NCBI GenBank assembly: GCA_963766195.1
Contig: CAVXYY010000003.1
Coordinates: forward strand, 124,001-188,000
Reading direction: 5' to 3'
Length of the DNA: 64,000 nt
Source: JAHEFT01 sp963766195
GTDB lineage: Bacteria > Pseudomonadota > Gammaproteobacteria > Xanthomonadales > SZUA-36
Made by a program: the position numbers and the translations under genes. The notes beneath the pieces were generated by a model. It was not told the origin of the DNA and searched no databases. It saw nothing but the letters and a program-made list of their open reading frames with translations. Shown in pieces: positions 18,678 through 28,024 of this stretch (position 1 is the first letter of the stretch; each line of letters starts with the position of its first letter).

Positions 18678-19890
18678 ACAAACCGAATGCCGCTGCAAGA
18701 TTGAGCGGCAGAAAAGCGGCGAGAACATCCTGGTTATATTGGTGCGGTGGCAGGAGGGTCATGACAAGGGCCAACACAGACAAACCTGAAACGATCAGCA
18801 AGGTGATTTTTTCGCCCCCTTTCCAGAAAGGCAGAAAGACCAGGGCCGGGAAAAAAACCAGCACATTCAGGTTCGACCTGGTGACCCAGTGGTCGGTCCC
18901 AAACCAAAGAAATAGCAGAAGCAAGCCAAGTGACCCGGAAACGACGAGCCAGGACTGTGACAGCAGCCGGCAGGATGGCAAGGGCGCGAAACGGCCCAAC
19001 AGCGCGGCTGCCAACACCAGGACGATCGACGCCAGCAGGTATCTCGGCCACCAGGAATGCGGGTACGCCGGGGGAGATTTGAGCGTAGATTGAAATAACA
19101 TAACGTCTTCCAGAACCAGCGGCTGCAAAGATTCGCCGCCGGAGTAATTCACCGAAGCAAGCCCATCCGCAAGCTCGGCCGGAATGAACATTTCATCCCA
19201 ACGGCTGATTCTGCGATCGACCGGCGACCCGAGCCCGGCTTCAAGCCCAAGGTAGAGCCAGAAATCCTCAAAAGTCAGGCGTCGTGTCTGATCCCGCCAC
19301 GTCTGGAGCGCAACGGCCGGCTGGAATTCATCTTTCAGCAAGCCGCCCATGGCCAGGTTAATCGCGTCGCGGACCCGGGTAGAGCAGTTGTTGACATAAT
19401 AATCGTAGAGGTAATCACGCTTCCGGGGCTGGACCTCCTCCAGCAGGTATTCAACCAGCTTCAGCTTCTGTAGCGCTGAAAGATCCAGTCGTTGTGCGCG
19501 GATGCTGCGGTTCTCGTCGATATACTCGGCAAATTCCTCGCGCGCGGGTCGCGCTGCCGAAAAGTACAGCATTCTGCCCTGCAGGAACCGCAGGAAAAAA
19601 TTTTCCTGCTGGAAATCGAAAAAACCGAAATTGAACACGTGATCCAGACCGAGTCCGGTGTCGCGTATCCAGATCGCGTTGTGCCCGAAACGCTGCCAGT
19701 AAATCTCACCGGGGCCATAGGTGACCAGCCAGGCCTCTGTTTCAGCAGATTCCGGGCGTTCCGCCGCAGCCAGTGGAAAAGAAATAGCCAAGGTGAGCAG
19801 GATCGTCAGCAAAAGGAGCGGCTGGCCCCGGACAGTTCCAGGGAATCTCCGTGCACAATGCACCAGAGCCTCCTTAAGTTTCGAGGACAT
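18658..19890 (-). CDS. DUF4105 membrane protein with Lnb N-terminal-like domain
   Basis: 410 residues. A signal peptide ends near residue 43 (FPLAAA). A periplasmic domain of about 250 residues has YGPGEIYWQRFGHNAIWIRD and a conserved YYVNNCSTRVRDA (Asn-Cys-Ser). Four or five hydrophobic helices finish the protein. This matches DUF4105, whose periplasmic part resembles the N-terminal domain of lacto-N-biosidase-type proteins. The NCS and GH motifs suggest a papain-like Cys/His pair, but function is unknown. It converges on prfA with a 20-bp overlap and lies just downstream of corC. Confidence 0.8.
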   Translation of the reverse strand: MSSKLKEALVHCARRFPGTVRGQPLLLLTILLTLAISFPLAAAERPESAETEAWLVTYGPGEIYWQRFGHNAIWIRDTGLGLDHVFNFGFFDFQQENFFLRFLQGRMLYFSAARPAREEFAEYIDENRSIRAQRLDLSALQKLKLVEYLLEEVQPRKRDYLYDYYVNNCSTRVRDAINLAMGGLLKDEFQPAVALQTWRDQTRRLTFEDFWLYLGLEAGLGSPVDRRISRWDEMFIPAELADGLASVNYSGGESLQPLVLEDVMLFQSTLKSPPAYPHSWWPRYLLASIVLVLAAALLGRFAPLPSCRLLSQSWLVVSGSLGLLLLFLWFGTDHWVTRSNLNVLVFFPALVFLPFWKGGEKITLLIVSGLSVLALVMTLLPPHQYNQDVLAAFLPLNLAAAFGLFRSRRS

Positions 19891-20719
19891 TCATCTCCAG
19901 CGTGACGATCCTGCGGCTGTCAGCCTTGATAACGCGGAATTCGAATTTGTTCCCCAGGGTAACCACCTCGTCGCGCTCCGGTACCCTGCCAAACTCAGCC
20001 AGCAACAGACCGCCAACCGTTCCATAATCATCGTCGCTGAGGTTGGCGCCGAACTGATCGTTCAAATCCTCGATCGGGGTAAGCGCCTGGACTTGATATC
20101 GCCGCTCACCGGTTTTCATGATCAGGGCTTCTTCTTCCTCATCGTATTCGTCGTCTATTTCTCCGACGATTTCCTCGAGAACGTCTTCAATCGTTATCAG
20201 GCCGGAAACACCGCCATATTCATCAACGACGATCGCCATGTGGTTGCGGTTCAGACGAAAATCACGCAGCAGGACGTTCAGTCTCTTACTTTCGGGGATG
20301 ACAACAGCCGGCCGGATGACCGACGAGAGGTCAAATTCTTCGCCCCCTGATGCCAGGAAAGGCAATAAATCCTTGGCCATCAGGATGCCGACCACCTCGT
20401 CCCTGTCTTCGCCGATAACCGGGAACCGGGAATGCCCGGACTCCACGATCTGCGGCAGAAACTCCTCGAGACTGGAATCCTTATCTACCACGACCATCTG
20501 GGAGCGTGGAATCATGGCGTCCCGCACCTGGGTTTCCGAAACCTCCAGGGCGCCTTCCATCATGGCAAGTGCATCGGAATCCACCAGCCCCAAATGGCAC
20601 GCTTCATTCAGGATTTCCAGAAGATGATCACGGTCCCGGAGCTGGTTTGAAAAGGCTGCGCCAATTTTCTCGACCCAGGTTTTTTTCCCGGAACCGCTAC
20701 TAGAATGGTCTTCGCTCAT
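19874..20719 (-). CDS. corC: CorC/HlyC-type CBS-domain protein
   Basis: 281 residues, cytosolic. A tandem CBS pair (about 66-195, with VRDAMIPRSQMVVVD and GGVSGLITIEDVLEEIVG) is followed by the transporter-associated domain, which ends in a beta-rich tail (FEFRVIKADSRRIVTLEM). The family is linked to Mg/Co efflux. The order corC-ybeY-phoH-miaB is the standard ybe cluster. The usual lnt partner is not next door; the DUF4105 gene occupies that side. Confidence 0.92.
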   Translation of the reverse strand: MSEDHSSSGSGKKTWVEKIGAAFSNQLRDRDHLLEILNEACHLGLVDSDALAMMEGALEVSETQVRDAMIPRSQMVVVDKDSSLEEFLPQIVESGHSRFPVIGEDRDEVVGILMAKDLLPFLASGGEEFDLSSVIRPAVVIPESKRLNVLLRDFRLNRNHMAIVVDEYGGVSGLITIEDVLEEIVGEIDDEYDEEEEALIMKTGERRYQVQALTPIEDLNDQFGANLSDDDYGTVGGLLLAEFGRVPERDEVVTLGNKFEFRVIKADSRRIVTLEMNVLET

Positions 20720-20790
20720 TTTATTGTTTACGGCAACGCCATTTGCGTCTACCCGAATATAGGGCCACGAAGGCTGCTAATCCAGTGTTT

Positions 20791-21267
20791 TTAAGATAAA
20801 TGATCAGAGGTTCCCTGGCTCTGGCCATAAGGATCAGGAAATCCCAGGGTGAAAAGCAGGTCAACTTCAAGGGTTTCCATCTCCCGTGCATCCTGCTCAT
20901 CCTGGTGATCATAGCCCAGCAGGTGGAGAACCCCGTGAATCACCAGGTGTGCCCAATGAGCCTCTACGGGCTTGTGTTGCTCTTCCGCTTCCCGCTGAAC
21001 AAGCGGCGCACAGATAACGACATCGCCCAACAACGGAATATCCAGATCCGGGGGAAGTCCGGCGGGAAAAGACAGCACATTGGTCGGCCCGTCTTTTCCA
21101 CGGTACCTCGAGTTGAGTTCCAGGCTCTCCGCCTCATCCACCAGGCGCAAGGTCAGCTCGGCGTCAGTTTTTTGCTGCAAGGCTGCAGTTACCCATCGAT
21201 TGAATTCAAGCTGACCCGGCAAAGGTTGGAAAACCGTCGCCAACTGGATATCGATTTCAATCGTCAT
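20791..21267 (-). CDS. ybeY: Endoribonuclease YbeY
   Basis: Zinc-dependent RNase for rRNA maturation and ribosome quality control. 158 residues from the ATG at 21267. The metal site HGVLHLLGYDH (H-x3-H-x5-H) and RGKDGPTNVLSFP are clear. The upstream extension to 21330 lies inside phoH, so I excluded it. The start overlaps phoH by 11 bp. Confidence 0.97.
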   Translation of the reverse strand: MTIEIDIQLATVFQPLPGQLEFNRWVTAALQQKTDAELTLRLVDEAESLELNSRYRGKDGPTNVLSFPAGLPPDLDIPLLGDVVICAPLVQREAEEQHKPVEAHWAHLVIHGVLHLLGYDHQDEQDAREMETLEVDLLFTLGFPDPYGQSQGTSDHLS

Positions 21268-22234
21268 CGGAGTTAGCCGCTTCCTTCTCGTAGGCTTCGA
21301 CAATGTGCTGAACCATCGGGTGACGCACAACGTCCTGCGCGGAAAAAAAAGTGAAACTCACTCCCTTCACATCGGCGAGAATTCCGAGCGCATGTTTCAA
21401 ACCAGACATCGACTTTTTCGGCAAATCGATTTGCGTGATATCGCCGGTCACGACAGCGGTCGATCCGAAACCGATGCGCGTCAGGAACATTTTCATCTGC
21501 TCCCTGGTGCTGTTTTGGGCTTCGTCGAGAATGACAAAGGCATCGTTCAGCGTTCTTCCGCGCATGAAAGCCAAAGGCGCCACTTCAATGACGTTACGTT
21601 CGATCAGCGTCGCAACCCGCTCAAAGCCCAGCATCTCGTAAAGTGCATCGTAGAGCGGGCGCAGGTACGGATCGACTTTCTGCGCCATGTCTCCGGGAAG
21701 GAACCCCAGGCGTTCGCCGGCTTCGACCGCGGGCCTGACCAGCACGATTCGCTGCACCTGGTCACCCTGCAAGGCAGCCACAGCGCAGGCGACGGCCAGG
21801 TAGGTCTTGCCGGTTCCGGCCGGACCAACACCGAAGTTGATGGCGTGACGGACAATATTCTTCAGGTAGGCTCTCTGATTGGGGCCCCTTCCGCGGATGA
21901 TCCCCCGCTTGGTTTTTACACCGACTTCATCCGTGTCCACCGGCTTGCCTTCCGCGCTGCCCAGCTCGACGATTCCGGATTCCTGCAGGTGCAAATTGAT
22001 CACATCAGGTGTCAGGACTTCGGTGGCGGACAGCTTGTACAGGCTCTGCAATAAGCGCCGTGCTGCCCGGCCAGGCCGGTCAGGACCCTGGATCGTAAAC
22101 AGGTTTCCACGGCAGAAAATCTCAATGCCAAGGCGGTATTCGATCTGCTTCAGATGCTCATCGAACTGCCCGCACAGGTTGGCCAGTCGCAGCGTGTCCG
22201 CCGGCTCCAGTTCCAGCGTCAAACGCTCGGTCAT
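21257..22234 (-). CDS. ybeZ: PhoH-like ATPase
   Basis: 325 residues. An N-terminal KH-like region is followed by a P-loop ATPase with Walker A FGVGPAGTGKTYLAVACA and Walker B FVILDEAQNST. The arginine-containing GSTAVVTGDITQIDLP also fits. It works with YbeY in RNA metabolism in the family. It overlaps miaB by 4 bp and ybeY by 11 bp. Confidence 0.96.
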   Translation of the reverse strand: MTERLTLELEPADTLRLANLCGQFDEHLKQIEYRLGIEIFCRGNLFTIQGPDRPGRAARRLLQSLYKLSATEVLTPDVINLHLQESGIVELGSAEGKPVDTDEVGVKTKRGIIRGRGPNQRAYLKNIVRHAINFGVGPAGTGKTYLAVACAVAALQGDQVQRIVLVRPAVEAGERLGFLPGDMAQKVDPYLRPLYDALYEMLGFERVATLIERNVIEVAPLAFMRGRTLNDAFVILDEAQNSTREQMKMFLTRIGFGSTAVVTGDITQIDLPKKSMSGLKHALGILADVKGVSFTFFSAQDVVRHPMVQHIVEAYEKEAANSDDD

Positions 22235-23583
22235 GAGGCCGCCGCCAAACCGGTGTCAGTTTGAACCACCCTGCCACGAAGCGAATTGCTCAAAGCCTCG
22301 GTGATGACGACGTCGATGAATTCCCCCACCAGGCGGGGATGACCATCAAAATTGACCACCCGGTTATTTTCGGTCCGTCCGGCCAGTTGTTCCGGATTTT
22401 TCTTACTGCCCCCCTCTACCAGGATGCGCTGCCTGCCGCCCACCATGTTCCGGCTGATCTCGGCCGCCTGGCTTCTGACCAGTTGCTGCAGTCGCGCCAG
22501 ACGCTCCTTTTTGACCTCCAGGGGCACATCGTCGGGCAGGCTCGCGGCCGGCGTTCCGGGTCGAGGCGAAAAAATAAAGCTGAAACTCTGATCAAAATTC
22601 AGGTCCCTGATCAGTTCGAGCGTCGCTTCGAAATCCTTTTCCGTTTCTCCCGGAAAACCCACGATGAAATCCGATGACAGGCTGATGTCCGGCCGTACCT
22701 CACGCAGGCGACGAATTTTCTGCTTGTACTCGAGCACCGTATGCCCCCTTTTCATCAATGCCAGCACCCGGTCTGAACCGGTCTGAACCGGGAGATGCAG
22801 GTAATTCGCCAATTCCGGCACCGCGCCATAGGCATCGACCAGGCTTTGCGAAAACTCAACCGGGTGTGATGTCGTGAAGCGAACCCGCTCGATCCCGTCG
22901 ATCGCCGCGACATAGTGAATCAGAAGCGCCAGGTCGGCCAGCGTTCCGTCATGCATGGGTCCACGGTAAGCATTGACGTTCTGGCCCAGGAGGTTGATTT
23001 CCCTGACTCCCTTTTCAGCCAGTACCGCGCACTCGGCAACCACGTCATCAAATGGCCGGCTGATTTCCTCTCCGCGCGTGTAAGGAACGACACAGAACGT
23101 GCAATACTTGCTGCATCCCTCCATCACCGACACGAAAGCGGTGGGACCCTGTGCACCCGGTTCCGGCAGGTTGTCGAATTTTTCAACTTCCGGAAACGAA
23201 ACATCCACCGCCGGTTGACGGTCCCGTTTAACAGAGTCCAGCATCGCCGGCAGGCGGTGGAGCGTTTGCGGTCCGAACACGATGTCGACGTAGGGTGCGC
23301 GATCAATGATCGCCCGGCCTTCCTGGCTGGCGACACAGCCACCGACACCGATCACGACTGCCGGATTGACCTTTTTGAGCTGTCTCCAGCGGCCAAGTTG
23401 CGAAAAAACCTTTTCTTGTGCCTTTTCACGGATCGAACAGGTATTGACCAGAATGACGTCTGCGTCTTCTTCGCGGTCCGTCAGTTCCAGCCCGTGCGAA
23501 GCTGCAAGGACGTCCGCCATTTTGCCGGAATCGTACTCATTCATCTGGCATCCGTGGGTCTTGATATATAGCTTGCCTTTCAT
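22231..23583 (-). CDS. miaB: tRNA-2-methylthio-N6-dimethylallyladenosine synthase MiaB
   Basis: Radical-SAM methylthiotransferase acting on A37 of tRNAs reading UNN codons. About 450 residues from the ATG at 23583 (an ATG three codons earlier is possible). The N-terminal cluster domain begins with THGCQMNEYDSGKM and has NTCSIREKA. The radical-SAM CxxxCxxC is in GCSKYCTFCVVPYTRG, and a C-terminal TRAM domain follows. The longer frame to 23880 enters the divergent sirtuin gene and was rejected. Confidence 0.97.
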   Translation of the reverse strand: MKGKLYIKTHGCQMNEYDSGKMADVLAASHGLELTDREEDADVILVNTCSIREKAQEKVFSQLGRWRQLKKVNPAVVIGVGGCVASQEGRAIIDRAPYVDIVFGPQTLHRLPAMLDSVKRDRQPAVDVSFPEVEKFDNLPEPGAQGPTAFVSVMEGCSKYCTFCVVPYTRGEEISRPFDDVVAECAVLAEKGVREINLLGQNVNAYRGPMHDGTLADLALLIHYVAAIDGIERVRFTTSHPVEFSQSLVDAYGAVPELANYLHLPVQTGSDRVLALMKRGHTVLEYKQKIRRLREVRPDISLSSDFIVGFPGETEKDFEATLELIRDLNFDQSFSFIFSPRPGTPAASLPDDVPLEVKKERLARLQQLVRSQAAEISRNMVGGRQRILVEGGSKKNPEQLAGRTENNRVVNFDGHPRLVGEFIDVVITEALSNSLRGRVVQTDTGLAAAS

Positions 23584-23650
23584 GGAATTCATCAGTCTTG
23601 AACGCGAACCGCGTAGAATACACTCATGACCTTTTTCGTGCCACCTGGCC

Positions 23651-24439
23651 ATGAACATGCAACTAGAGCTGACGGATGATCTGCTGACCCGATTAGGCCG
23701 GGCCCGCCATGTCATGGTCCTGACCGGAGCAGGCATGTCGGCTGAAAGCGGGGTTCCGACTTTTCGAGATGCCCAAACCGGCATCTGGGAGAAATTCCGG
23801 GCAGAGGACCTGGCCACACCGGAAGCCTTCGCAGCGAACCCGGAACGGGTCTGGCAGTGGTACGAGGAAAGACGAGCCATAGTCCGTTCGGCCCGACCGC
23901 ACAGCGGACACCAAGCGCTGGTTGAGCTGGAATCACTGGTACCGGTTCTCAGCCTGGTTACTCAAAATGTCGACGGCCTGCACCAAATGGCCGGAACGAA
24001 AAATGTGTTGGAACTGCATGGAAATATTTTGCGCTCCAAATGTCACATCACCGGACGGCCCATCAGCGCAGAATGGCTCAACGGCTCGGCAAACGCCGTA
24101 CCCCCCTCCCCTTATGTCAGTCGCGGCCTGGCCAGGCCGGACGTTGTATGGTTCGGGGAGGTGCTCCCGCGCAAAACCCTCGAAGCTGCCATGAAAGCCG
24201 CCGTGGATTGCGATTTCTGCATTTCTGCGGGCACTACTTCGCTGGTTCAGCCGGCCGCCAGTCTGCCGATCATGGCTCTTGAAAATGGCGCCGCCCTGGT
24301 CGAAATCAATCCTCTGGAGACGCCCCTCAGCCCACACGCACACCAGTGTTTAAGGGGCGCTGCGTCAGTAGTTCTGACCAACCTCGTCAGCCAGTTGAGG
24401 TCATGGAAACACGACTCGGGTCAAGGTCCACCGCTATAA
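23651..24439 (+). CDS. Sir2-family NAD-dependent deacylase lacking the zinc cysteines
   Basis: 262 residues with the NAD-binding GAGMSAESGVPTFRD, TQNVDGLH and catalytic His in LELHGN. WYEERRAI supplies the Tyr-x-x-Arg pair of class III sirtuins, which prefer acidic acyl groups such as succinyl. VVWFGE is present. Between the catalytic His and VVWFGE only one Cys remains (SKCHITG). The usual second CxxC is replaced by PPSPYVSRG, with no sign of a frameshift. It is divergent from miaB and upstream of kbl by 53 bp. Substrate unknown. Confidence 0.9.
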   Translation: MNMQLELTDDLLTRLGRARHVMVLTGAGMSAESGVPTFRDAQTGIWEKFRAEDLATPEAFAANPERVWQWYEERRAIVRSARPHSGHQALVELESLVPVLSLVTQNVDGLHQMAGTKNVLELHGNILRSKCHITGRPISAEWLNGSANAVPPSPYVSRGLARPDVVWFGEVLPRKTLEAAMKAAVDCDFCISAGTTSLVQPAASLPIMALENGAALVEINPLETPLSPHAHQCLRGAASVVLTNLVSQLRSWKHDSGQGPPL

Positions 24440-24492
24440 TTCATCGGAAAATTGAACGTGCCGGATTCCGGACGGAAGAAAGGGTGCATGAA

Positions 24493-25677
24493 ATGAAAAA
24501 GCTGGAAAGATTTCGGGACACGCTGAATGAAATCCGTGAAAAAGGTTTGTACAAAACCGAGCGTGTCATCACCACGCCCCAGAATGTCGAAATCAGGGTT
24601 CAGGATGGCCGTGAAGTCCTCAATTTCTGCGCCAACAACTACCTCGGCCTGGCAGATAATCCCGAAGTCATTGCTGCGGCCCACAAGGCTCTGGACGACC
24701 ATGGTTTCGGATTGGCCTCGGTCCGGTTCATCTGCGGCACGCAGGATTTGCACAAGGAGCTTGAGCACAGCATTTCCGGGTTCTTCGGCACTGAAGACAC
24801 CATCCTTTACACCTCTTGCTTTGACGCCAATGGCGGCCTGTTCGAGACGATCCTGGGACCCGAGGATGCGGTGATTTCCGATGCCCTGAATCACGCTTCG
24901 ATCATCGACGGCATCCGTCTCTGCAAGGCCCAGCGACATCGCTACCCGAACAGTGACATGGCCGCCCTGGAAGAACTGTTGAAGTCAACCCGGGATTGCC
25001 GCAGCCGCCTGATCGCAACCGATGGTGCGTTCAGCATGGACGGATATATCGCCAGGCTCGATGAGATCACAAGGTTGGCCCAACAGTACGACGCCATGGT
25101 CATGGTGGATGACAGCCACGCTACAGGATTCCTGGGTCCCACGGGGAGGGGTTCGGCAGAGCATCACGGTGTGATGGACAAGGTGGATATTTTCACCTCT
25201 ACACTGGGCAAAGCGCTCGGCGGCGGTTCAGGCGGTTTTACCACCGGACGGCAAGAGATCATTGACCTGTTGCGCCAACGGTCCCGTCCCTACCTGTTTT
25301 CAAATACGCTGCCGCCCCCGCTGGTGGCCGCCGGCATACGCGTTTTTGAAATGCTTTCCTCGACGACAGAACTGCGTGACCGCCTTGAAGAAAACACCCG
25401 TTATTTCAGATCCGCGATGACCGGTGCAGGATTTGACATCAAGCAGGGAATTCACCCGATTGTGCCGGTGATGCTTTACGATGCCCCGCTGGCGCAGGAG
25501 TTTGCCGCCAGGCTGCTCGCAGAGGGTATTTACGTGATCGGGTTCTTTTATCCGGTCGTTCCCCACGGCGAAGCACGCATCCGGGTGCAGGTTTCAGCTG
25601 CACACGAAAAGAAACACCTGGACCGGGCTGTAGAGGCATTCATCAAGGTTGGAAAAGACCTCGAAGTCCTGAAATGA
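24493..25677 (+). CDS. kbl: Glycine C-acetyltransferase (2-amino-3-ketobutyrate CoA ligase)
   Basis: PLP enzyme that cleaves 2-amino-3-ketobutyrate with CoA into glycine and acetyl-CoA in threonine degradation. 394 residues from the ATG at 24493, beginning MKKLERFRDTLNEIREKGL. It has NFCANNYLGLADNP, SDALNHASIIDGIRL, VDDSHATGFLG and the PLP lysine in TLGKALGGGSGG. The partner threonine dehydrogenase gene tdh is not adjacent. The frame opens earlier, but that region lies in the sirtuin gene. Confidence 0.96.
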   Translation: MKKLERFRDTLNEIREKGLYKTERVITTPQNVEIRVQDGREVLNFCANNYLGLADNPEVIAAAHKALDDHGFGLASVRFICGTQDLHKELEHSISGFFGTEDTILYTSCFDANGGLFETILGPEDAVISDALNHASIIDGIRLCKAQRHRYPNSDMAALEELLKSTRDCRSRLIATDGAFSMDGYIARLDEITRLAQQYDAMVMVDDSHATGFLGPTGRGSAEHHGVMDKVDIFTSTLGKALGGGSGGFTTGRQEIIDLLRQRSRPYLFSNTLPPPLVAAGIRVFEMLSSTTELRDRLEENTRYFRSAMTGAGFDIKQGIHPIVPVMLYDAPLAQEFAARLLAEGIYVIGFFYPVVPHGEARIRVQVSAAHEKKHLDRAVEAFIKVGKDLEVLK

Positions 25678-25683
25678 ATTACT

Positions 25684-25725
25684 TGTAGGAGCGACCCACG
25701 GTCGCGACCGTGGGTCGCTCCTACA
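25684..25725. repeat. Perfect 42-bp palindrome, REP-like
   Basis: Two 21-nt arms are exact reverse complements with no spacer. Each outer end reads TGTAGGAGCG, the head typical of REP/BIME-type elements in Pseudomonas and Xanthomonas relatives. It fills the gap between convergent kbl and the 2OG oxygenase gene, and includes the latter's stop codon. It could terminate transcription from both sides. I saw no other copy in the window. Confidence 0.85.
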
Positions 25726-26656
25726 TGAGTTTGATTTCGCGCAGGCGCTGCACCAGGAAATCGTTCGCCGTGATGGCTTGCGGATACAGGTTCGGCCTTT
25801 CGGCATTCATGCATTCGGGCAGGGTTTCGATCAGGAAATCCGGGTTCGGGTGCAGGAAAAAAGGAATGGAATAGCGCGGCTGGTCTGATTTCGTGCCGGG
25901 TGGATTAACCACGCGATGTGGCGTTGACGGCAGGACGTGGTTGGTCAGCCGTTTCATCATGTCGCCGATGTTCACGACGATGGTCCCCGGAATACTGGTG
26001 ACCGGTATCCACGTGCCATCGCGGGACAGAATCTGCAAGCCCTCTTCATTCGAGCCTATCAGCAGTGTAATCAGGTTGATGTCTTCGTGCCTGGCCGCGC
26101 GGACCGCCGGCGTCTTTTTGTCCCGGATGGGTGGATAGTGAATCGCACGCAACACGCTATTGCCCCGGTCGACCCGCCCATCGAACCAGTCCGGTTCGAT
26201 GCCGAGTGCCGATGCAATTAACTGCAGCACGCGTTTTCCCAGCTCATCCAGAGAACCGTAAAGCCTGTAGGCCTTTTCGTGAAAATCCGGAATTTCCAGC
26301 GGCCACGGGTTCGGCTCAAGAATGTCCGGCCAGGGATTGTCGCTGCCCATCTCGCGGCCCACGTGCCAAAACTCTTTCAAATCCGGAATGGATTGATCCC
26401 GGGCCTGCTCGATTCCAAATGGGGTATAACCCCTTTGTCCGCCGGCATGGGACCGGTAACGAAGCTTGATTTCTTCTGGCAAGGCAAAAAACCGTCTGAA
26501 AACATCATACGCATCGTCAATGATGCGATCCGCTACGCCGTGATTGACGAAACCACAAAATCCAAATTCACGATAGGCGTCTCCCGCCTCTCCGGCCAGC
26601 GCAAGCCGGTCGGTCCCGAAGCGGTTTAAATCAAGAACAGGAACCGGTCCGGCCAC
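25721..26656 (-). CDS. 2-oxoglutarate/Fe(II) oxygenase, isopenicillin N synthase-like
   Basis: 311 residues. An N-terminal DIOX_N-like region (PVLDLNRFGTDRLA, FGFCGFVNHGV) precedes the catalytic jelly roll. The iron ligands are the His and Asp of ARHEDINLITLL and the His of PSTPHRVVNPPG. The oxoglutarate-binding RYS lies in QPRYSIPFFLHPN. The family hydroxylates or desaturates small molecules; the substrate cannot be told here. The stop codon lies in the palindrome shared with kbl. Confidence 0.88.
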   Translation of the reverse strand: MAGPVPVLDLNRFGTDRLALAGEAGDAYREFGFCGFVNHGVADRIIDDAYDVFRRFFALPEEIKLRYRSHAGGQRGYTPFGIEQARDQSIPDLKEFWHVGREMGSDNPWPDILEPNPWPLEIPDFHEKAYRLYGSLDELGKRVLQLIASALGIEPDWFDGRVDRGNSVLRAIHYPPIRDKKTPAVRAARHEDINLITLLIGSNEEGLQILSRDGTWIPVTSIPGTIVVNIGDMMKRLTNHVLPSTPHRVVNPPGTKSDQPRYSIPFFLHPNPDFLIETLPECMNAERPNLYPQAITANDFLVQRLREIKLM

Positions 26657-26668
26657 CGAACACTCCCG

Positions 26669-28015
26669 TCACCCACCCAGTTCAGCGCGCACAGTATCCG
26701 CCAGCTGATTTGCCAGGCGCTCTACCAGGCCAGGGTCTGCGCCTTCAAGGGTCACACGGATCAGGGGCTCCGTTCCGGAAGGTCTCAGAATAACGCGTCC
26801 CTTGCCATTCAACTCGGCTTCCACGTCCCTGAGCGCACTATTGATGACGTCTGATTGCTGGAACAGCTGGCGCCCCCTTTCGCTCACCGGCACGTTGATC
26901 ATGGTTTGCGGGAATTTATGCATGCCCTGCCGGAGTTCCTTCAGGCTCTTTCCACTCTTGACCATTACCTCGAGAACCTGCAATGCGCTGACGATGCCGT
27001 CCCCGGTGCTGGTCCGATCCAGCGACAACAGGTGCCCGGATGCTTCACCACCGAGCGTCCAGCCGTTTTCGATCAGCGCACGGTGAATATGCCGGTCGCC
27101 AACGGCCGTCCGAATAAAAGGAATACCCAGCTCGGCAAATGCGAGTTCAAGGCCAAAGTTCGTCATTACGGTACCGACCACGCCCCCGGCAAACGTGCCA
27201 GCGGATTTGCGGGCGCTGGCGATGATGTACAGCAGTTCGTCGCCGTCCACCAATGCACCGTCCTCATCGGCAAAAACCACGCGGTCTCCGTCTCCATCCA
27301 GCGCAATACCGAGATTCGAACCATTGCGAACAACATGCTCCTGCATCGCCTGTGGCGCGGTAGACCCGCAACGATCGTTGATGTTCAGGCCGTCGGGCTC
27401 ACTGCCGATGGCATGAACCTTTGCGCCCAGCTCACGCAAAACCGCCGGAGCGACCTTGTACGTGGCTCCATTGGCGCAATCCAGAGTGATCCGCAAACCG
27501 GTGAGCAAGGTACCGAAAGGCATCGTACCTTTGCAGAACTCGATATAACGCCCAGCCGCATCGTCGACGCGCGCAGCCTTGCCCATTTGGGCCGAGTTGA
27601 CCGTCACGAAGGGCTGATCCATTTCATCTTCAATGGCCTGCTCGACTGCGTCGTCCAGTTTCTCGCCATCCGCCGAGAAGAACTTGATCCCGTTGTCCTC
27701 AAAGCCATTATGCGATGCGGAAATGACGATTCCTGCGCAGGCATAGAGCGTCCGTGTCAGGTAGGCTACCGCCGGCGTAGGCATTGGCCCCAGCAGCAGC
27801 ACGTTGGCGCCGGCTGCAGCCAGGCCCGCTTCCAGGGCGGATTCGAACATATACCCCGAAATCCGGGTATCTTTGCCGATCACCACGGCCCGCTTGTCGT
27901 TACTGGCCAGGACAATGCCAACCGCCCGGCCCAGCCGCAATATCCAGTCGGCCGTAATGGGATGTTCACCCACGCGACCGCGGACACCGTCAGTACCAAA
28001 GTATTTTCGAGTCAT
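26669..28015 (-). CDS. glmM: Phosphoglucosamine mutase
   Basis: Converts glucosamine-6-phosphate to glucosamine-1-phosphate for peptidoglycan and LPS. 448 residues with KYFGTDGVRGRVG, the phosphoserine loop GIVISASHNGFEDNGIKFF and metal-binding ALDGDGDRV. The sugar-binding GGEASGH and the phosphate-binding RPSGTEPLIRV complete the set. It lies 9 bp after folP in the order ftsH-folP-glmM. Confidence 0.98.
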   Translation of the reverse strand: MTRKYFGTDGVRGRVGEHPITADWILRLGRAVGIVLASNDKRAVVIGKDTRISGYMFESALEAGLAAAGANVLLLGPMPTPAVAYLTRTLYACAGIVISASHNGFEDNGIKFFSADGEKLDDAVEQAIEDEMDQPFVTVNSAQMGKAARVDDAAGRYIEFCKGTMPFGTLLTGLRITLDCANGATYKVAPAVLRELGAKVHAIGSEPDGLNINDRCGSTAPQAMQEHVVRNGSNLGIALDGDGDRVVFADEDGALVDGDELLYIIASARKSAGTFAGGVVGTVMTNFGLELAFAELGIPFIRTAVGDRHIHRALIENGWTLGGEASGHLLSLDRTSTGDGIVSALQVLEVMVKSGKSLKELRQGMHKFPQTMINVPVSERGRQLFQQSDVINSALRDVEAELNGKGRVILRPSGTEPLIRVTLEGADPGLVERLANQLADTVRAELGG

Positions 28016-28024
28016 CCTCTGATT

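Noticed and set aside
22231..23880. Long form of MiaB starting at 23880
   Set aside because: The extra 99 residues lack family similarity and lie antisense to the sirtuin gene. The conserved N-terminus starts at 23583.
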